From an uncultured Rothia sp. (GTDB taxonomy: Bacteria; Actinomycetota; Actinomycetes; Actinomycetales; Micrococcaceae), in NCBI RefSeq assembly GCF_916715725.1, contig NZ_CAKAPD010000003.1, positions 1 through 64,000 of the forward strand: a stretch of DNA of 64,000 bases, written 5' to 3'. The position numbers were made by a program, and so were the translations under genes. The notes under the pieces were generated by a model. It ran no database searches, was not told the origin of the DNA, and saw only the letters and a list, made by a program, of their open reading frames with translations. Positions 26,428-36,167 of the stretch are shown here, piece after piece; position 1 is the first letter of the stretch; the number at the start of each line of letters is the position of its first letter.

Positions 26428-29400
26428 ATGACCGACGCACTCTCCCACTTCTCCGCCCCCGTACGCGACTGGTTCCGCGCCACCTTCAGCGCACCCACCT
26501 CCGCCCAAGAAGGCGCCTGGGAGAGCATCCGCAACGGCAACAACACCCTCATCATCGCCCCCACCGGCTCCGGCAAAACCCTCGCCGCCTTCCTCTGGGC
26601 ACTCGACGCCCTGCACCGCGAACACGAAGCCGGCACCGCGGGCGGCACGCGCATCCTTTATATTTCCCCCCTCAAAGCGCTCGGTGCGGACGTCGAACGC
26701 AACCTGCGCGCGCCCCTCGCCGGAATCACCCGCCTAAGTGGAAACGAGACGGGCGAGCCGAGCATCACCGTCGGCGTGCGCAGCGGCGACACCCCCGCCC
26801 GCGAACGCCGCCAACTCATCAGCAACCCACCCGACATTCTCATCACCACCCCCGAATCCCTCTACCTCATGCTCACCAGCGCCGCCCGCAACACCCTCGC
26901 CGGCGTCACCACCGTGATTGTGGACGAGATTCACAACCTCGCCGCCACCAAACGCGGCGCACACCTGGCAGTCTCCCTCGAACGCCTCGACGCACTCCTC
27001 GAGAAGCCCGCGCAGCGCATTGGACTCTCCGCAACCGTCGAAAACCCGGAGGCGGTCGCCCGGTTCCTCGGCGGCATTCAGCCGGTAACCATCATGAGCC
27101 GTCTGGTCGCCAAAGAATGGGACCTGCGCCTGAGCGTGCCGGTGCCCGACATGGCGGCGCTCGGAGGCGCCAACGACTACGGGCAGGGGCTCTACGCGCC
27201 CTCAGAATACGCACCCTCGGAGGTGCCGGGCAGCGGGGGCTCGGTTTCTGCCGGCTCGCAGTGGGGCGCGGCGCAGCCTATCTCTAGTGCCGCAAATATC
27301 CCGGCGAACACGCCCTATACCCTCGAAGATGCCATTGGCGTATTCCCCGGACAGGAAACCGAACTAGAAACCCGACAAGAAGCCGGGCAAGAACCTGGGT
27401 TAGAAATTAGGCAGGCAAACCCGGCGCGACAGGGCGATACCGCCGCGCCCAAAAATACGCTCACCATCCAGGAAGAGGCATTGCGAGAAGGGGCACTGCA
27501 CGAAAAGGCGCTGCGAGACACCCCCGATAGCGAGCGCCCCGAGACCTCCATCTGGCCGCGCGTGCAGGAGCGCATCGTCGACCATATTGAGAACAACCGT
27601 TCTACGATTGTTTTCGTTAACTCGCGCGGACTAGCAGAAAAGCTCACCGCGGCGCTCAACGATATTCACCTGCGCCGCGTCCTCGCAAAGCAGGGAATCG
27701 ACCCCGAAGACTACGCGGCAGGCATCTGCGACATCGCCGAGGTGCCACCGCTCGCCCGCGCGCACCACGGCTCCGTGTCCAAGGAACAGCGCACCCTCAT
27801 CGAGGAGGCACTCAAGGGCGGAACCCTGCGCTGCGTGGTCGCCACCAGCTCCCTGGAGTTGGGCATCGACATGGGTCACGTGGACCTCGTAATCCAGGTG
27901 GCGGCGCCTCCCTCGGTCGCCTCCGCACTGCAGCGCGTGGGCCGCGCCGGACACCGCGTGGGCGAAATTTCGCGCGGATTTTTCTACCCCAAGCACCGCG
28001 GCGACCTGCTCGGCGCAACCGTCACCCTCGCCGGTATGCGCAGCGGAACCCTCGAGCCTCTTGCCATCCCCACCAACCCCCTGGACGTACTCGCGCAGCA
28101 GACCGTCGCCGCCTGCGCGTTGGGCCCCATCAGCGTGGACTCCTGGTACGAGGCGCTACGCCGCAGTGCACCCTACGCCGAACTGCCGCGCGCCCTCTTC
28201 GACTCCGTACTCGAAATGCTCGCCGGACGCTACCCCTCCGATGAATTCGCTGAATTGCGCCCGCGCATCATCTGGGATCGCACCCCCACCGAGGAAGCCC
28301 CCTCCGGCAGTATTGAGGGCCGCCCGGGTGCGCAACGCCTCGCCGTCACCAGTGGCGGCACGATTCCCGACCGCGGGCTCTTCCCCGTCTACCTGGTCAG
28401 CGGCGATGAAGAGCGCGGACCCAAGCGGGTGGGTGAGCTCGACGAGGAAATGGTGTACGAATCCCGCGCCGGCGAGGTCATCACCCTCGGCGCGAGCAGT
28501 TGGCGCATCGAAGAAATTACGCACGACGCGGTGCGGGTCTCCCCCGCACCCGGTCAGCCCGCGCGCCTGCCCTTCTGGCACGGCGACCGCATGGGCCGCC
28601 CCTACGCCCTGGGCGTGCAGACGGGTGCGTTCACGCGCGCCCTCTCCAGCCTGGACGCCACCGATAGCGCCGCCGCCCGCCAGCAACTCGAACAGCTAGG
28701 CCTGGACACCTGGGCGGTCGATAACCTGCTCGCCTACCTGCGTGAGCAGCGCGAATCCACCGGGGCGGTCCCCTCCGACACTCGCATGATTGTGGAGCGG
28801 CACCGCGACGAACTGGGCGATTGGCGCGTGGTCCTGCACTCGCCGCTCGGCTACGGGGTGCACGCACCCTGGGCGCTGGCGGTGCGCGCCCGCATTGAGG
28901 AGCGGTACGGGGTGGATGCCTCCGTCATGGCGAGTGATGACGGCTTGATTCTGCGTCTGCCCGCCATGGAGGATGTGCCACCCGGCGCTGATCTTTTCCT
29001 TTTCGACCCGGACGAGCTGGAGGCGATTGTCACCGAACGCGTGGGCGATTCGGCGCTTTTTGCGTCTCGGTTCCGTGAGAATGCGGCGCGTGCCCTGCTG
29101 TTGCCGCGCCGTAATCCGGGTAAGCGCACCCCGCTGTGGCAGCAGCGTCAGCGTGCGGCGCAGCTGCTGGATGTGGCGCGTAAGTACCCTGATTTTCCGG
29201 TGCTTTTGGAGACGGCACGCGAGTGTCTGCAGGATGTGTACGATGTTCCAGCGCTGGTTCAGGTGCACCGTTCGTTGCAGTCTCGGGCGGTGTCCATGCT
29301 GGAGGTTGAGACGAACAACCCTTCGCCTTTTGCGCGCACTCTGCTCTTTGAGTACGTTGCCGAGCACCTCTACGACGGCGATGCGCCCGCCGCCGAACGT

Positions 29401-32013
29401 CGCGCCGCCGCACTGTCGCTGGACCCGGCTCTGCTGGCTGAGTTGCTGGGTTCGAGCGGTCTGCGCGACCTGCTGGACCCGGCGGTGCTGGTGCAGACTC
29501 AGCAGCGTCTGCAGCGCACGGGTGAGCGTTACCGCGCCTGCGGCGTGGAGGGCGTGGCGGATCTTTTGCGCCAGTTGGGCCCGTTGAGCGCGCGGGAGTT
29601 GAGCCTGCGCTTGCGGGCTGACAACCCGCGGACTGAATCTGCGGCACACGGTTCTCAAGATTTCGGCGAGTCCGAGGATTCTGAAAACTACGGCGAAGAG
29701 TCCAGCGAGGAGTACGGCGCGCACGCCAGCACGACTGAGGCGCGTGAGCTGGCGGAAGAGCTGGTGCGCTCGCGCCGCGCGTTCTCGTTCATGGGAGCTG
29801 CCGACGGTTCCGCCGAGCCGCAGCTGTACTATGCGGTGGTTGAGGATGCCGCGCGCCTGCGCGATGGGCTGGGCATTATGCCCTCCGTGGCGCTTCCTAC
29901 CGCCCTTTTGGAGCCGGTCGCGGAGCCTTTAGAGGATCTGGTTTCTCGCTATGCGCGCACCCATATTCCCTTCACGGCGCAGCAGGCGGCGGAGCATTTT
30001 TCGCGTCTGACCCCGGTGGGTGTGGGCGTACTGACTCCGGTGTTGCAGCGTCTTCAGCAGCAGCGCCGCCTGAGCTCCGGCGAGTTCTTGCCCGAGGTGC
30101 TACGTGCCTTGGGGCCTGCCGGTGTTGAGTGGGTGGATGCGCAGGTTTTGCGTACGATTCGTGCCCGTTCTCTGGCGGCGTTGCGTGAGGAGATTGAGCC
30201 GGTATCGGCGCAGGTCTATGGTGTATTCCTACCCTCGTGGCAGAACGTTCGTTCTTTATCTGTGCGGGTTGCACAGACCCTGCCGGAGGCGAGCGCCTAC
30301 GGTGCGTTCATGCCCTCCCGCCGCGCCGCCACGGTGATGGGCGAGAGGGTGGCACCCCTCAGCACAGCGGCACCCAACCCGTTAGCTGAGCACGGCGCAG
30401 AACATACGGGACAAGATTCCGCCTCCGCCACGGAGGATCTGCTCACCGCCATCGACCAGCTGGCAGGTGTGCGCGTACCGGCTTCCGCGCTGGAGACGCT
30501 GATGCTTCCGGCGCGCGTGCCCGGCTACCAGCCGCACATGCTGGACGAGCTTATGGCGAGCGGCAGGGTGTTCTTCACCGGCGCCGGTCAGCTCGGCGGC
30601 GGTAGCGCGCAGAAGTCTGACGGCTGGATTCGCCTGCATTTGAGCGAGAGTTCCTCGCTGACTCTGGGTGAGGACTACCCGGAGCAGCTGTTGCGCGCGG
30701 AGAACCCCGAGCTTTGGGAGGCGCTGCAGGCTCCGGGCACGCTGGAGCACGCCATCCATGAGGCGCTGGCTCACGGCGGCCTGTTCGTGCCGGCGCTGCG
30801 TGAGCGGGTGGCGCAGCTGATGAGCGCTGCGGCACCTGCCGGTCAGGTGGTGACTTTCCCGGATACGGCGGAGGTTTCGGCGGCGCTGTGGCGCTTGGTG
30901 TGGGCTGGTGCGGTGACGAACGATAGTTTCGCGCCGGTTCGGGCGATGCTGGCGGGCGTCCGCAGTGCGCATCCGACTCCGGCGGCCCCTGCGCGTCCGT
31001 CGCGGGTGGGTCGCCGCGGTGCGGGTCGTATTGCGGCGGCGCGCGCCTCCGTGGGTAACGGCATGGCGGGCGGTTACGGCACTGATAGCTATAGTTCCAG
31101 CGGCTACTCTGCGCCTGCCGCCGGGCGCGGTCTGCGTTCCCTGCGCAACAGTTCCCTCCGCGGCGGGCTCCATGCCGCCGCTCCCACCGTTGCCCCGCAG
31201 GACAGCGGCCGCTTCTCGCGCGTGGACACGCTCCTGCAGGAGCCCGTGGAGGCGACGGTTGCGGCACTCGCACGCGCCGACCTGCTGCTGGACCGCTACG
31301 GTGTGCTAACTCGCGGGTGCCTGCAGGTGGAGGATTCTGCCGGCGGGTTCTCGCAGCTGTACCGGATTTATTCGGCGGCTGAGGATCGTGCGCTGGTGCG
31401 TCGCGGCTACTTTATTGAGGGTTTGGGTGCGGCGCAGTTTGCCGCCCCGGCGACGGTGGACCTGCTGCGTTCTACCGCCGATAGCCTCAGTGTTCCCGCA
31501 GGTCCGCAGGGTTTTGGTGCGAGCGCCTACGCCCCGCAGCGTACCGATACGGAGCGGGTGTACGGTACGTTCACGGTGACCCTGTTGGCGGCGACCGACC
31601 CGGCGAACCCGTACGGTGCGGCGCTGAGCTGGCCCGCGATTCCCTCCTTTGCACACGAAGGCGAGGGGACTGTGAAGCACCGTCCGGCACGCAAGGCGGG
31701 CGCCTGCGTGGTACTGGTGGATGGCGCCCCGGTGCTGTACGTGGAGCGCGGCGCGAAGACCCTGCTGGCGTTCACAACCGACCCGGTACTTCTGGAGGCG
31801 GCGGCCCCCGCCCTGGCGCGCCTAGTGTCCGCCGGTGGTGCGGAGAAGATTTCGGTGGAGAAGGTCAACGATGTGGAGCTTTTGGGCACCCATACTTTGA
31901 GCGCCTCCGGCGGCGAGGTTGTGGAGCATCCGGTGGAGGCTCTGCGTGCGGCACTGCAGGCGCAGGGGTTCTACGCGACGGTTCGCGGACTGTCGCTGCG
32001 CCGTTCCATTTAG
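26428..32013 (+). CDS. lhr: Lhr-type large ATP-dependent DNA helicase
   Basis: Superfamily 2 helicase Lhr (long helicase-related), 1861 aa against roughly 1500-1600 for typical family members. RecA1 has the Walker A APTGSGKTLAAF (about residue 45) and DEIH box VVDEIHNL (about 165); RecA2 has SSLELGIDMGH and VGRAGHRVG (about 504). The C-terminal two-thirds hold the Lhr winged-helix and HTH_42-like parts. A roughly 130-residue low-complexity insertion (about 242-371, Glu/Ala/Gln-rich) separates RecA1 and RecA2, and other Ser/Gly/Ala insertions occur later (about 1540-1600). No ribosome site is obvious; CATAAT lies 8 bp before the ATG, so the mRNA may be leaderless. Confidence 0.92.
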   Translation: MTDALSHFSAPVRDWFRATFSAPTSAQEGAWESIRNGNNTLIIAPTGSGKTLAAFLWALDALHREHEAGTAGGTRILYISPLKALGADVERNLRAPLAGITRLSGNETGEPSITVGVRSGDTPARERRQLISNPPDILITTPESLYLMLTSAARNTLAGVTTVIVDEIHNLAATKRGAHLAVSLERLDALLEKPAQRIGLSATVENPEAVARFLGGIQPVTIMSRLVAKEWDLRLSVPVPDMAALGGANDYGQGLYAPSEYAPSEVPGSGGSVSAGSQWGAAQPISSAANIPANTPYTLEDAIGVFPGQETELETRQEAGQEPGLEIRQANPARQGDTAAPKNTLTIQEEALREGALHEKALRDTPDSERPETSIWPRVQERIVDHIENNRSTIVFVNSRGLAEKLTAALNDIHLRRVLAKQGIDPEDYAAGICDIAEVPPLARAHHGSVSKEQRTLIEEALKGGTLRCVVATSSLELGIDMGHVDLVIQVAAPPSVASALQRVGRAGHRVGEISRGFFYPKHRGDLLGATVTLAGMRSGTLEPLAIPTNPLDVLAQQTVAACALGPISVDSWYEALRRSAPYAELPRALFDSVLEMLAGRYPSDEFAELRPRIIWDRTPTEEAPSGSIEGRPGAQRLAVTSGGTIPDRGLFPVYLVSGDEERGPKRVGELDEEMVYESRAGEVITLGASSWRIEEITHDAVRVSPAPGQPARLPFWHGDRMGRPYALGVQTGAFTRALSSLDATDSAAARQQLEQLGLDTWAVDNLLAYLREQRESTGAVPSDTRMIVERHRDELGDWRVVLHSPLGYGVHAPWALAVRARIEERYGVDASVMASDDGLILRLPAMEDVPPGADLFLFDPDELEAIVTERVGDSALFASRFRENAARALLLPRRNPGKRTPLWQQRQRAAQLLDVARKYPDFPVLLETARECLQDVYDVPALVQVHRSLQSRAVSMLEVETNNPSPFARTLLFEYVAEHLYDGDAPAAERRAAALSLDPALLAELLGSSGLRDLLDPAVLVQTQQRLQRTGERYRACGVEGVADLLRQLGPLSARELSLRLRADNPRTESAAHGSQDFGESEDSENYGEESSEEYGAHASTTEARELAEELVRSRRAFSFMGAADGSAEPQLYYAVVEDAARLRDGLGIMPSVALPTALLEPVAEPLEDLVSRYARTHIPFTAQQAAEHFSRLTPVGVGVLTPVLQRLQQQRRLSSGEFLPEVLRALGPAGVEWVDAQVLRTIRARSLAALREEIEPVSAQVYGVFLPSWQNVRSLSVRVAQTLPEASAYGAFMPSRRAATVMGERVAPLSTAAPNPLAEHGAEHTGQDSASATEDLLTAIDQLAGVRVPASALETLMLPARVPGYQPHMLDELMASGRVFFTGAGQLGGGSAQKSDGWIRLHLSESSSLTLGEDYPEQLLRAENPELWEALQAPGTLEHAIHEALAHGGLFVPALRERVAQLMSAAAPAGQVVTFPDTAEVSAALWRLVWAGAVTNDSFAPVRAMLAGVRSAHPTPAAPARPSRVGRRGAGRIAAARASVGNGMAGGYGTDSYSSSGYSAPAAGRGLRSLRNSSLRGGLHAAAPTVAPQDSGRFSRVDTLLQEPVEATVAALARADLLLDRYGVLTRGCLQVEDSAGGFSQLYRIYSAAEDRALVRRGYFIEGLGAAQFAAPATVDLLRSTADSLSVPAGPQGFGASAYAPQRTDTERVYGTFTVTLLAATDPANPYGAALSWPAIPSFAHEGEGTVKHRPARKAGACVVLVDGAPVLYVERGAKTLLAFTTDPVLLEAAAPALARLVSAGGAEKISVEKVNDVELLGTHTLSASGGEVVEHPVEALRAALQAQGFYATVRGLSLRRSI

Positions 32014-32092
32014 CCCTCTCCAGAAAGAGCCTCAAGCTCAACCTCAGATTAAATCAATTCCTTTAACCTCAACTTGAGCATCATAATACCCC

Positions 32093-32125
32093 GCACCCTC
32101 ACGGAAGGGGGGTGCGGGGCATTAT
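32093..32125. terminator. Terminator after lhr
   Basis: Stem ATAATACCCCGCACCC / GGGTGCGGGGCATTAT with a small loop, 80 bp past the lhr stop. The remainder up to 32288 shows no recognisable gene. Confidence 0.7.
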
Positions 32126-32288
32126 GTTTCCCTACTCACGAACCGGGTGGTGTTCCCGGAGTCCACCACGTCGCAGGCGGCGTGGCGGAGGAATAACCGC
32201 CCGGATGTCCACGTCATCTTTGCCGTGGAGCACATAACCAAACATCGGAGCGGGAAGTCCTACGTTGACCTGTCACCTCTTGAGGCGG

Positions 32289-32978
32289 CTAGTAGCCGCC
32301 GGTGAGGGTGTCCACGGCACCCAGGCACAGGTCGATAGCTTCTTCGAGCCCGAGCCCGCGGGAGCGAACGGTGCGCTGATCGCGGGGGTTGAGCTGCACG
32401 ACGTGCATGGCGAAGTAGTCGACGAGCTGCAACCAGCCTCCGAGGATGACGCGAGTGCGGTCATTAATCGGCATGCCGGTGCGTTCAAGCATCCATTCGA
32501 GGTAGTCGGTAGGGTTGTTCGGGAAGTCCTCCCCACCGGGGGTGGGAACGCCGGCTACAACGAGGAAGTACGTGCGTAGCGCATTGCGCAACGCCTCTTC
32601 GGGGTTTTCGTGATGCTCGCCCAGGGCCTCAAGGACTGCGTTGGCTTCGCGTCGGGTGACAGCGGCCGCCAGGGAGTCCTTGCCGGGGAAGTAGTGGTAG
32701 AGCAGGGCGCGGGTAATGCCTGCATCGCGGGCGATAGCGCTCATGGAGGCACCGAGCACGCCGCGGCGAGCGAAATGTTCTGCAGCGATTTTCAGAATTT
32801 GCTCTTCGCGTTCGTGCGGCTCCATACGCAGGGCACCGGTGCGAGGCTCCGCATTCTTTTGTGAATGTTCCATAACCTCTCCTATCGCATTTTCCGGTGC
32901 TTTGGAATTGTCCGATTGCACCGCTGTATTTGGGGGTGTTCCTTTAACCTCTGCATCCTTGCGCTGTTTCTGTCCCAT
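32289..32978 (-). CDS. TetR-family transcriptional regulator
   Basis: A TetR/AcrR repressor. The DNA-binding helix-turn-helix is ILKIAAEHFARRGVLGASMSAIARDAGITRALLYHYFPGKDSL; the C-terminal ligand domain is unremarkable. Two starts are plausible: ATG 32978 with AAGGGG upstream, or ATG 32873 with AGGAGAGG upstream, which would remove a 35-residue polar tail. A 16-bp palindrome sits just before the 32978 start, suggesting autoregulation. It stands alone, so its target may be itself or the divergent pseudouridine synthase gene. Confidence 0.87.
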   Translation of the reverse strand: MGQKQRKDAEVKGTPPNTAVQSDNSKAPENAIGEVMEHSQKNAEPRTGALRMEPHEREEQILKIAAEHFARRGVLGASMSAIARDAGITRALLYHYFPGKDSLAAAVTRREANAVLEALGEHHENPEEALRNALRTYFLVVAGVPTPGGEDFPNNPTDYLEWMLERTGMPINDRTRVILGGWLQLVDYFAMHVVQLNPRDQRTVRSRGLGLEEAIDLCLGAVDTLTGGY

Positions 32979-32990
32979 TTCGACCCCTTC

Positions 32991-33006
32991 GTTCGAAATA
33001 TCGAAC
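32991..33006. promoter_or_regulatory. Candidate autoregulatory operator of the TetR gene
   Basis: GTTCGA-AATA-TCGAAC, perfect 6-bp arms, 13 bp upstream of the possible start at 32978. The position and symmetry are typical of a TetR operator. Confidence 0.5.
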
Positions 33007-33443
33007 TTCTGTGTCTTAATCGTACCGCTTTAAGGCTACTTTCAGCCTTTATTAAGGCGTTTATGACGTAGGGTGCCCAGGTTAGCATGTCTTTAATTGC
33101 TTTACATCTTTTATACTTAGAAAAACCAAAGGGGCTAAATTGAGGGTTATTGATTTATGATTTGACAGCATTTTCGAAAATACCGCACTTAAACGCTGTT
33201 TTTTGTAAAATTAATGTAGTTTTTTTAAATTAAATGTCCAATAATTTCAAAAATTTGTGAAGTTTTCGTTTTCTGTTCCACATATTCACACAAACATTCA
33301 TGAGTGTCAGACAAAACTGTCTTCCGCAACCCCACACCCAAGCCCACGGTAATATTTCCACCGGCACGTAGCTCAGCCCAACTCACTCAGTACGCCTCCA
33401 GCTTGCCTCCGAACCTACCCCGCCCAGGCGGTAGAGTAGAGCC
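33007..33443. other. AT-rich intergenic region
   Basis: No gene is supported. 33090-33300 is far more AT-rich than the surroundings, with long T and A runs. It separates divergent genes and probably holds the promoter of the pseudouridine synthase; no other structure was recognised. Confidence 0.4.
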
Positions 33444-34610
33444 ATGCCCGCACAGAACACCGCACGCCCGCAGCCTATCGCACGCCCCGATACACAGCAG
33501 GGAATACAGCCCGCCTATCAGGCAAAGCCTGCACGCCGCACGCATCGCCGTCTGCTGGCCCCTCCGCTGGCTCAGAAGAACGGTATCGACCCAATTCAGC
33601 TGATCCTGCCGCGCGTGGAGGAGCTCCCCGCCGAGCTCGCCCCGAGCAACACTGCACCGAACAACACCGCACCGAACAATACGGCTCCGGCAACCATTGC
33701 GGATTACCTGATTGCGCGCTTCTACCCGAACGACCCGCAGATTATTCACGCCCGCTTTAATACCGGTGAGGTGCGTCTGGACGACGGCACGATCCTGACC
33801 GGCGATAGCCCCTATATGCCGGGTGAGCGCATCTGGTATTTCCGTGAGCTTGCGGATGAGCCGCAGCTACCCTCCGACATGCCGGTGCTCTACGAGGATG
33901 AGCACGTGCTGGCGATTGATAAGCCGCATTTTCTGCCGACCACCCCGCGCGGTTCCTATATTGCGCAGACCGCGCTGACCAAGCTGCGGGTGCGTGAGCA
34001 GAACCCGCTGCTGATTCCGATTCACCGCCTGGACCGCCCGACCGCGGGTGTGCTGCTTTTTGCCAAGACCGTTGAGGCACGCCGCCCCTTCCAGATGATG
34101 TTTCAGCACCGTCAGGTGTCAAAGACCTACCGTGCCGTGGCGCCGGTTCCCGCCGATGCTGCCGCCGCCGAGCAGGCGTTGAGTGCGCAAGGGTTGCAGG
34201 TGCGTTCGCATATTCAGAAGATTCGTGATCAGCTGCAGGTTCAGCAGCTTTCTGAGCAAGAGTGCGCGGCGCAGGGTGTGGAGCCGAATACGCTGACGAC
34301 CGTGAAGATTCTGCGGACTTTCACTCCGAGTGCGCAGGCGGTTGAGGGGTGGCGCGCGGAACCGAATAGAGAATGGGCGCTCTATGATTTGGCGCCTCAC
34401 ACCGGCAAAACGCACCAGCTGCGGGCGCATCTGAATATGCTCAGCTCCCCCATTCTGGGCGATGTGCTCTACCCGCAGGTGCTACCCGACGCGCCAGACC
34501 GCCCGGAGTACCCGCTGCAGTTGCTGGCGTACAGTCTGCATTTTGAGCATCCCATCACCGGCGAGCGAGTGGATTTGTACAGCGGGCGTTCGCTGACTGC
34601 CGCCTCCTAA
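33444..34610 (+). CDS. RluA-family pseudouridine synthase
   Basis: Isomerises uridine to pseudouridine in RNA. The catalytic Asp lies in HRLDRPTAGVLLFAKT; the family C-terminal motif is KTHQLRAHLNMLSSPILGD. 388 aa, longer than the usual 220-300, because of a 130-residue N-terminal part that includes a low-complexity (S/N)NTAP triplicate encoded by a 15-bp tandem repeat, and an insertion (about 230-295) before the C-terminal motif. The target (rRNA or tRNA) cannot be told from sequence. Confidence 0.87.
   Translation: MPAQNTARPQPIARPDTQQGIQPAYQAKPARRTHRRLLAPPLAQKNGIDPIQLILPRVEELPAELAPSNTAPNNTAPNNTAPATIADYLIARFYPNDPQIIHARFNTGEVRLDDGTILTGDSPYMPGERIWYFRELADEPQLPSDMPVLYEDEHVLAIDKPHFLPTTPRGSYIAQTALTKLRVREQNPLLIPIHRLDRPTAGVLLFAKTVEARRPFQMMFQHRQVSKTYRAVAPVPADAAAAEQALSAQGLQVRSHIQKIRDQLQVQQLSEQECAAQGVEPNTLTTVKILRTFTPSAQAVEGWRAEPNREWALYDLAPHTGKTHQLRAHLNMLSSPILGDVLYPQVLPDAPDRPEYPLQLLAYSLHFEHPITGERVDLYSGRSLTAAS
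33645..33689. repeat. 15-bp in-frame tandem repeat, three copies
   Basis: Units at 33645, 33660 and 33675 encode SNTAP, NNTAP and NNTAP in the N-terminal linker of the pseudouridine synthase. Confidence 0.9.
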
Positions 34611-34772
34611 CTGGTTTTTGAATGGCGTTCACCCCGTTCCCTGCGGTGCATCTTCTCGGCGGTCTCTCGAAAAGGAATCACACCCGAGAGCCCGCCCACA
34701 GCATCCGGGCGCTCAGAGGGCAAAAAGTGGGATAATTCAGACGTAATACTTCACCGCAACTACAGAGGGTCC

Positions 34773-36035
34773 ATGAATTCCCAGCCGTCTTCCCACAACG
34801 CGCAGTCTCTGGAGTCGATTAGCGAGTACGCCGAGCGCACCTCCTCACATGCCGCTGCCGCAGCCGCCAGCGTCACCGACACCTTCGTGCACCGTATTCT
34901 TGGCGTTCCCGGCGCCCTCATTGGTTCGGTGCAAGTGCCCGACCCGCGCCCGCTGAGCCAGCGCCTGAACGCTTGGCACTACTGGTGGCAGGCGCACCTG
35001 CTGGACTGTGTGATTGATGCCGGTCAGCGTCACCTGCGCGAGGGCGATATTACTGCCGCCCAGGAACAGCTACACCGCGCCCGCGCACTATTGCGCGGCA
35101 TTAACGTGCGTAATTACGGCCGCTTCGCGAACGACTACTTTGACGATATGGCGTGGCTGACCCTCGCGGTGGGCCGCATGAACTCCTTCTGCATTGAGCT
35201 GACCGGCGCGAATGATGTTGCCGCCCAGGATGCTGGCGCGGCTCTCTTTGAGCAGTTGGCGAAGGGTTTCTCCCCGGTGGGTGGCATGAGTTGGCGCAAG
35301 TCCAAGCGTGATTTTGTGAATGCTGCGGCGACCGCGCCGACTGCTCTGGCGTATGTGCGGGCGGGCGACCCGAAGACTGCCGCCGCGCTCATGGATTGGA
35401 TGAACGAAACCCTCTGGGATGCAGAACGTTCGCTCTATATTGACGGTGTGAACGTGCGCGGCGACGAGTACGAGTACGAGCGCGGCGAATTCACCTACAA
35501 CCAGGGAACCGCCCTGGGCGCCCTGCTGAGCCTCGCCGCATCCGGTGTGCCCTGCGAGGTGGATCCCGCCGAGCGCGCCGAGCGCCTCATCGTCGGTATC
35601 GTCAAGCACATGACCGAAGAGGTGGAGTTCCTCTCCGGTGCTCGCCGCCGCATCCTCATCTCTCACGGTGACGGCGACGGCGGCCTGTTCACCGGCATTC
35701 TCGTGCGCTACCTGGGCATGGCGGCATCCTCGCCGCTGCTCAGTGATGAGGCGCGAGCGCTCGCCTCGACCCTGGTGTACTCGACCGCACGCGCCCTGTG
35801 GGAGGGTCGCCGCGAGTTTGACCCCGACCTGCCGATGAATGAGTACGGCATTGACCCGAATGAGATTCGCGGTAAGGCGCTCGTGCAGTTCTCCCCGCGG
35901 TTCACCGAGCCGATGAGCAAGGTTGTGAAGCCCGGCGCGCCGGTGGAGCTGTCCGCTCAGGTGCAGGCGTGGACTATTTTTGAGACGGCGGCGCGTCTGG
36001 CGCATGCCCGTGACCTCGCCTCCCACGGCTTCTAA
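34773..36035 (+). CDS. Glycoside hydrolase family 76-like protein
   Basis: A 420-aa protein resembling GH76 alpha-1,6-mannanases/transglycosidases. The signature double-aspartate segment is FANDYFDDMAWLTLAVGR (about residues 117-134), with the (alpha/alpha)6-type WHYWWQAHLLD and GEFTYNQGTALGALLSLA segments. There is no signal peptide, lipobox or membrane segment, so an intracellular role is suggested, unlike secreted fungal mannanases. The substrate is unproven. The stop codon is embedded in a 14-bp tandem repeat. Confidence 0.82.
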   Translation: MNSQPSSHNAQSLESISEYAERTSSHAAAAAASVTDTFVHRILGVPGALIGSVQVPDPRPLSQRLNAWHYWWQAHLLDCVIDAGQRHLREGDITAAQEQLHRARALLRGINVRNYGRFANDYFDDMAWLTLAVGRMNSFCIELTGANDVAAQDAGAALFEQLAKGFSPVGGMSWRKSKRDFVNAAATAPTALAYVRAGDPKTAAALMDWMNETLWDAERSLYIDGVNVRGDEYEYERGEFTYNQGTALGALLSLAASGVPCEVDPAERAERLIVGIVKHMTEEVEFLSGARRRILISHGDGDGGLFTGILVRYLGMAASSPLLSDEARALASTLVYSTARALWEGRREFDPDLPMNEYGIDPNEIRGKALVQFSPRFTEPMSKVVKPGAPVELSAQVQAWTIFETAARLAHARDLASHGF

Positions 36036-36071
36036 AGCACAGTTTCTAAAGTACGGTTTCTAAAACCCTGC
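36030..36071. repeat. 14-bp tandem repeat over the GH76 stop codon
   Basis: Units TTCTAAAGCACAGT, TTCTAAAGTACGGT and a diverged TTCTAAAACCCTGC, starting at 36030, 36044 and 36058. Each contains the final Phe codon plus TAA. Confidence 0.92.
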
Positions 36072-36167
36072 TGTTCTTTGCCCTCAGCCCTAATCTTCTC
36101 CCAGCAGCGCAGAAGGTTAGGGCTGGATTCATTGCGGGGGCGTGCACACGGGCGTACGGTGAATTTT

